From: Liolophura sinensis
Lineage: Eukaryota > Mollusca > Polyplacophora > Chitonida > Chitonidae
NCBI RefSeq assembly: GCF_032854445.1
Contig: NC_088302.1
Location: forward strand, 6,321,338-6,385,337
DNA: 64,000 nucleotides
Direction of reading: 5' to 3'
The translations under genes and the position numbers were made by a program. The stretch's first letter is position 1. Each line of letters begins with the position of its first letter. Shown in pieces: positions 58,865 through 64,000 of the stretch. The notes under the pieces were generated by a model, which had not been told where the DNA came from, ran no database searches, and was given only the letters and a program-made list of their open reading frames with translations.

Positions 58865-60145
58865 AGTTGTGAATGTGGTCATTAGTATTTGTTCGAACTT
58901 TAGATCACACTTGCACGTCGCCTTAACGCTCAGCCTTGTTCATTTCAATGGATCTGATCAACGTGTTTGGCAAAATCTTTATGTGGTAAACGACACTGCC
59001 AGATGCTTCAAATAATTCACCACACTATCACAATTCAATAAAACAGGAAATACAGGGTAATTGGGTGTTTATTGGGTGTTTTTAGGCTAGTGTCTTAGAA
59101 AAAAGCGGTGCCCGAGTAAGAGAGCGTCGTCAGGTTTCTGTTCATTCACGAAAAATAAAAAGGAGAGTAACTCTTGGTTATCTAGTGGATACCGCATTTA
59201 AGTTTCTTGACCAGCAAGTATGTTGGGTTCTCGCTCCGACCGCACCTTAGCTGACCTGCACTTCTAGTTTATGGCATTCCTAATGCTGGCATCTGACTGC
59301 AGTTGGCCAATGTTCTTGTCATAGAAGAGGGTAGCCTGCAGGGAACTAACGTTCCTCTTCGCTCTCAGGTGATTTCTTTACCGTTGCACTACACTTTGGC
59401 ACCAAGCATACTTGACTCTGTCATCTCCTCCAGTGTGAATACCGAATCCACAGCCTATAGAATAAACCGGTACACTGGTGCTAGTCTTTCATCCTCTCAT
59501 ATATCATGGCATTAGCGACTCCGCACACGTGTTCTACAAAGGTGAACTACCCATACACTAGCTGTAAAACTCTGACGGGTGCAGCCAACGTTGATACTTT
59601 CCGTAAGTTCTTTCCGTTGAGTCTAAGTAGGCATCTCAGATGGTTGTGCTAGCTGCATTCTTTCTGGTGGTTGGTTGTTGTCTGGAATTCTGATCAACGA
59701 TAGGTTGTCTTCAAATAGGCGATCAAGTCTGTAGGCTGTTGCGTTACGTTATTGCCAAGATTCAGATTAAATGCATGTGTTTGGACATAAATAACGAAAT
59801 TCAAATAAATTCAGCCATATTACGGCTTTTAACGGTAAGAACTCAAAGTGGCTAGTTATTTAGAGTAACTAGTACGGAAATGAAATTAATCGGATGTTAA
59901 TATTTGAGTATTGTCGTTAAAGTCTTCCGATAGATTTGGCCTTTCCCGGTGACATCATTTACTTAAGCCTGGCAATATTATTAGACGGCAATTGTCTACT
60001 AGAGTGTGTTTCTTTTAATTTGTTGCTTATATTCAGCTCTTTGTAAAATCACTCATAATCAATGCGAATATCGCTTTATGTTAATGCTGTCGAGCTCCTA
60101 ATATTTATATTTTAATTTTCCATATTATTAAAACAAAAATGCAGA
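58865..60145. other. Unassigned
   Basis: No gene recognised. GATTCAGATTAAATGCATGT near 59757 also occurs, slightly changed, near 26630, so some dispersed sequence is present. Confidence 0.4.
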
Positions 60146-60149
60146 CAGA

Positions 60150-60650
60150 CTACTTCTGAATTTGGGTATTGGACTCCATAAGCCTGTTTCCGAAACCAAG
60201 ACTTCATTTCCTCGTGTAACGTCATAATCATCTAAAAGCTATGATTACTATCACACAAATAACCATATATTTTCCAGGAAAAGTCAAGGAGAAGTAATGA
60301 AGAAGATAGTGAGGTCAAAAACAGAATTAGTAAATAGGTTTTGGAACCATCATTGAGACAACACCAGTCCTCCTCTGGCAAAAAGTCTTCTATCTCTTTC
60401 GCTTATAGTTTGTATTATTACTGTCCCATAGGGGGTTGTAGGCATTAAAATCACTCATAATTATAGTAACGGGTAATTATTCTTTTAAACTGATTTAAAT
60501 GGAAGACGGGTTTGTCAGTTAATAAACCAAACATAAAAACATTGTTTTGGAAAGCGAAATACGGACAGCCACTGCCTAAAGCTGTCTATCCAGGGCAACG
60601 TGACTAAAATATTGACGGTTGAAACACCGTACAGTAGCTGATATATTAGT
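60150..60650 (-). pseudogene. LINE endonuclease (APE-type) remnant
   Basis: Minus-strand translation over several frames gives AVAVRISLSKTMF, then TIIMSDFNAYNPLWDSNNTN, the GDFNAHN motif region of apurinic-type LINE endonucleases, then IEDFLPEEDWCCLNDGSKTY, and finally LLLDFSWKIYGYLCDSNHSF, which corresponds to the GSDHFP catalytic segment. The first catalytic region (QETK) was not found, and stops and frameshifts are frequent. It is the N-terminal part of an ORF2 and may belong to the same family as the other LINE pieces in the window, whose shared parts do not overlap it. Confidence 0.8.
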
Positions 60651-60654
60651 TTTT

Positions 60655-62655
60655 TCGGAACTGGCCAAAGCGGGTGATGGTATTTATAGACTCGATGCTA
60701 TTTACAAAATCTCTGGTACCCACGAAACGCCTGTATACAGCCGGGAGCATCTACATCTAGTTTACTGTTTGTGGTCTAATTTTACAATAGTAAAAAGTGA
60801 CCTCAGTGTTCGATGTTCACTAGAGACTCATTTCAATAGCCGGTAACACCCTTCATTAAGAAATCCCGTTTGCGTCCTCAAATATCAAGAAGTCTTGAGT
60901 CGCTCATTATGCTACTCACCAACCTGTTTATTTTATTTGCGCTACGTCTTCTTCGTCCAATCCCGTTGGTGACCAATGAATTGACGGCGTTCTCGACTTA
61001 CCCGATTGCGGACTTCAGCTCCTATGGTTTTACTACCTCGATATGGATTCCGATTTCTCCCTAGACCTGAACCAGGAATATATGGGCCGTGCCTCTGAGG
61101 GTTACTCGTAAACTGAATAAACGATATAGCAGGCCTACTGCATGAATAGTTCAAGCAGTGGAAGAAATATCCTTTCAGTATGTCAGGTTTTGAGAAAGCT
61201 ATTTATCACTTGGTCGTTCATCGGCGAAGTTCACGGCTTTAATCTGCCACAGACTACTTCTTGAAATATTATACGGAAAATACCTTCGACGTTAGAGAGC
61301 CAGAGTAAACGTCACCTTGTTGTCAATAATGGAGACGTGCTGAAGCTATCACAAGACAAATTTTCATTGATCTTTTACTGGGTAAAAAAAATCTAAAAAA
61401 CATTTAATGTTGTTTCAGATACTTTGAATAGTAGTTTTTCAGTGGACATAAACATAACTCAGGTGCTGTCTTTCACCTTAAACTGGCCGAGGCATACAAA
61501 AAAGGTTAAAACACAGGGCATTGTGCACTTTATATACAGAGCTATATACTCTAGGCGTAAATTCGCGGTTCTTCGTCATGCCTGTTTCCGACTAAACAAC
61601 CATGAGAGTTTCGAGTATAGATCAACGTTTATATTCGAGTTTTGATGACACCACAGGCCGACCTTAGGCAACTCCAAATCCATCATCGTAGCAAAAACGG
61701 TGACACAATATCTCCAAACCGCAAAATGTAAAGCTGTCATGTGTTGAAAAAATAACTCTCATCCCATGTTCGATGAGCAAAATGACGCGACCGCAGTAAT
61801 GCGTGGATTTCAATTTTGAACTTCTTTTTGGATCTGTTTAACAATTCCCATTAGTTCACATTCTAATTTTAACAGATGCCGAATTAAGCCCATGTTATTA
61901 GTCATCCTGTCAGTTAATCTAGTGAGCTTTTAGAATGACATAATGACATTTCATACTTTCGTAATCAGTGACAATTTGAAATTGGAAACGTTTGACCCGT
62001 TTGCACGGTTTATCGTTTTGAACCATGATTTATGTTTTCAAGCATACTTTTATGTTTTCAAGTTTACTTTTCTCCCAAAAACTTTCCGTCGGTGTTAACC
62101 AGTTTTTCTGTTATTTGCGTTTAACATAAGTACATGCATCTGGCAAGTTACTACCAATGCCGGGTGTTTAAAAGCACTGTAGGCACCTCCAGGACACTAC
62201 TGAGACTTCTTTTTCTAAAAATCCGAAGTTATGTTCCCAGATAACCTGATACCCTGAAAGCTATGTGTAATCGACTCTTTATGACACAACTGTATCCATT
62301 TACACCAATTTCTGCCATGCTGAACTGTCCAGACATCGATTTTGACTTATATACTATATTAATATCTATCATACACGTTAATTTGTTCTGGTATTTGCGT
62401 CTATTTAGCATTAAAAGTGCTTTTCTGTACCGTTCTGCGATATTGCGACAACGTTGTCAGATAACATATTTCATAGGTTGGATCCCAATTATTTGCTCTT
62501 GGCGTTATATAGCAGCATTACCCCTCATGGGGTACATTGTACTGCAAATATTATAAATGACCCATAAACAAGGTTACGACCAAAGCACTTGGGTATTCAG
62601 TGTCACTATGAGAAGAGGATTGATTGTGTATGATTATAGCGCCGTTTTGAAGCAT
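60655..62655. other. Unassigned
   Basis: Frames of 60-97 residues exist, none with a recognisable domain. TTTTATGTTTTCAAG is duplicated near 62031-62060. Confidence 0.4.
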
Positions 62656-62659
62656 TAGA

Positions 62660-62944
62660 ATGTTTCCCTGTGGAACTGGTTCCATATGTTTGCGCACAAA
62701 AGGCAGTCAGCGCCTAGCTGTACAACTTCGTAATAAATGTTGTCCATTGGCAAATATGTGCCAGTGTGAAAAGGGAACTGATGCGAAAGGCATTTGTCAA
62801 CCTTTAGTATACTGCCGTATAGGGAAACAATTATGGGAGGATATTGCTAGATTAAGAATGATTTACGATGTGTGTGATTTTGTGAAGAAATCAACGTTTA
62901 TGGAAATAAATAAGATAACAGTCAGTTTTTATAGGTACATGTAG
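62660..62944 (+). CDS. Small Cys-rich open frame, possible exon, unknown function
   Basis: The 94-codon frame has eight cysteines in its first 52 residues: at about 4, 10, 27, 28, 34, 36, 46 and 52, including a CC pair and a CQC. Such spacing is common in secreted disulphide-rich domains. The rest of the frame (IGKQLWEDIARLRMIYD and on) has none. There is no signal peptide and an in-frame stop lies just before the ATG. CATTAG ends at 62658, one base before the frame, and could be a splice acceptor with the Cys-rich part as an internal exon. No family is recognised. It could equally be chance, since no adjacent exon was found. Confidence 0.2.
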   Translation: MFPCGTGSICLRTKGSQRLAVQLRNKCCPLANMCQCEKGTDAKGICQPLVYCRIGKQLWEDIARLRMIYDVCDFVKKSTFMEINKITVSFYRYM

Positions 62945-62999
62945 AGGACATCAGAGGCCATGGTGGATGGCAGATAATCTAACACACAAGCCGGTTATT

Positions 63000-63130
63000 G
63001 TCATGAAGGCCTCGTGAACAGGTAGAGCTGGTGTTAACAAAGTCTCTGTCCAAGACCCGGATTGAACCCATACCCTGACCACTTTGCCGCTGCTAGCTCC
63101 TTCGCAGGAGTCACTTCTAATAGAGTGGAA
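63000..63130 (-). repeat. Possible tRNA-derived repeat
   Basis: The minus strand carries GGAGCTAGCAGCGGCAAAGT and GGGTATGGGTTCAATCCGGG, the latter a good RNA polymerase III B box (GGTTCAATCC). An A box is less clear, and no other copy was found in the window. Confidence 0.35.
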
Positions 63131-63734
63131 ATAATGCATGACAGTACTTAGGGAATGGCAGAAGATAAAAAGTCTATGTCCTAAAGAAGCGAATTCGGAT
63201 GAGATACATAGAAAATCGTGCGAATGAATCCCCATGAATTTACAAATTTATAATCTTGTTTTTCACTCCGTCCCAAGGAAAGACATATTAAGTATCGACT
63301 TTCGTCTTCAGAGTATTCTAATTAAATAGCTAGGATAATGATCTAATTTGCGGTGTGAAAATTACATAGCGTTTTTTTTTTCAGTCAGGACAAAGGCAAA
63401 AGGGTCACGCCACTAAGACAATAGCCGGAAGATGACGCTATCAACATTGCTAAAATCAGTCCCCCTGAGTTTACTTATTTAAAAATTTTTTTCTTTTATT
63501 TCCTCACAAGAGACCGGCAATCGACCTCCGTTTCACAATAAATGGATTTCAGACTCTCAGTTACTAAATAAATGTGACATGTTGTTCCATCACAGACCAC
63601 TGTGATCACAATGAGCAATGACATCAAACATTAATATTTCTCTATCACATACCCTGTTATTTCTTTTTGCTGTTGTAAATGTCAAAAGTGAAGTTTAGTG
63701 TGCTTAACAGCCGACACTACAAGCTTCAGTGGTA

Positions 63735-64000
63735 TGAAATGAATGAATGAATGAATGAATGATTATGGCTTAACGCCACATCGGCAAGTTTCCAGCCATA
63801 TCGTGGCGAAAACTAGTTGAAAACAGGAGCCAATAAGTGGTTTTCGATACGATGTGAACATCAAAATGAAAACAAAAATAGACGAACGTGTTTAAAAACT
63901 GTTAAAAACAACCAAACCTTAGTTAAAACTCGAAAACTACAACATACTTATAACTATTTAGAACATCGCACGTACATATGATGTATAAATAAATCTATAT
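63735..64000 (-). mobile_element. LINE 3' end running off the window
   Basis: On the minus strand it ends with TCGCCACGATATGGCTGGAA, ACTTGCCGATGTGGCGTTAA and GCCATAATC followed by ATTC repeats. The order matches 21845-22035, where it follows LINE coding sequence, so the coding part of this copy should lie beyond position 64000. Confidence 0.65.

Overview
This is a gene-poor, repeat-dense stretch of a metazoan nuclear genome. The mix of repeats points to a marine invertebrate, most likely a mollusc: tRNA-headed SINEs ending in a GGCGTAAAACACC-type tail or an ACGTTAAGCCCC-type tail with CACT repeats, a non-LTR retrotransposon with an (ATTC)n tail, a Penelope-like element, Tc1-type elements and DIRS/LTR-type remnants. 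The species assignment rests on recollection of similar repeats in mollusc sequences and was not searched. I found no intact host gene. Most long open frames are by-products of tandem repeats or pieces of mobile elements. There is no sign of bacterial organisation, rRNA genes or CRISPR.

Layout. 1-3.1 kb: SINE pieces, a 20-bp minisatellite and a TA-flanked MITE. 3.14-9.46 kb: a large array of a 60-bp repeat (about 105 monomers), many carrying the CRE palindrome TGACGTCA. 9.5-19 kb: mostly unassigned DNA with SINEs and copies of a dispersed repeat called here family A. 19.1-23.9 kb: a transposon graveyard (Tc1 remnant, Ty3/Gypsy remnant, Penelope-like remnant, LINE 3' half, hairpin, SINEs). 23.9-25 kb and 29.9-43.5 kb: old duplicated DNA, namely two tandem copies of a unit of roughly 7 kb plus a partial third. 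The right copy received a structurally complete Tc1 element (37836-39433), a SINE and a probable solo LTR after the duplication. 44-50.7 kb: unassigned DNA, a GC-rich block and a decayed DIRS-like gag/RT reading region. 50.91-52.67 kb: a very homogeneous 57-bp tandem array (about 31 copies) that is open on both strands and appears to have grown out of a family A copy. 53.7-64 kb: SINEs, LINE fragments, a gag-like pseudogene between direct repeats, a small Cys-rich open frame and a LINE 3' end running off the window.

The relations between the parts matter more than any gene function. Insertions can be ordered in time (segmental duplication, then Tc1, SINE and LTR insertions in one copy), and dispersed repeats serve as seeds for new tandem arrays. 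SINE and LINE 3' ends share a short motif, which suggests the SINEs borrowed the LINE's machinery. All coordinates of repeats were read by eye and may be off by 10-20 bases unless ends are defined by terminal repeats or target duplications.
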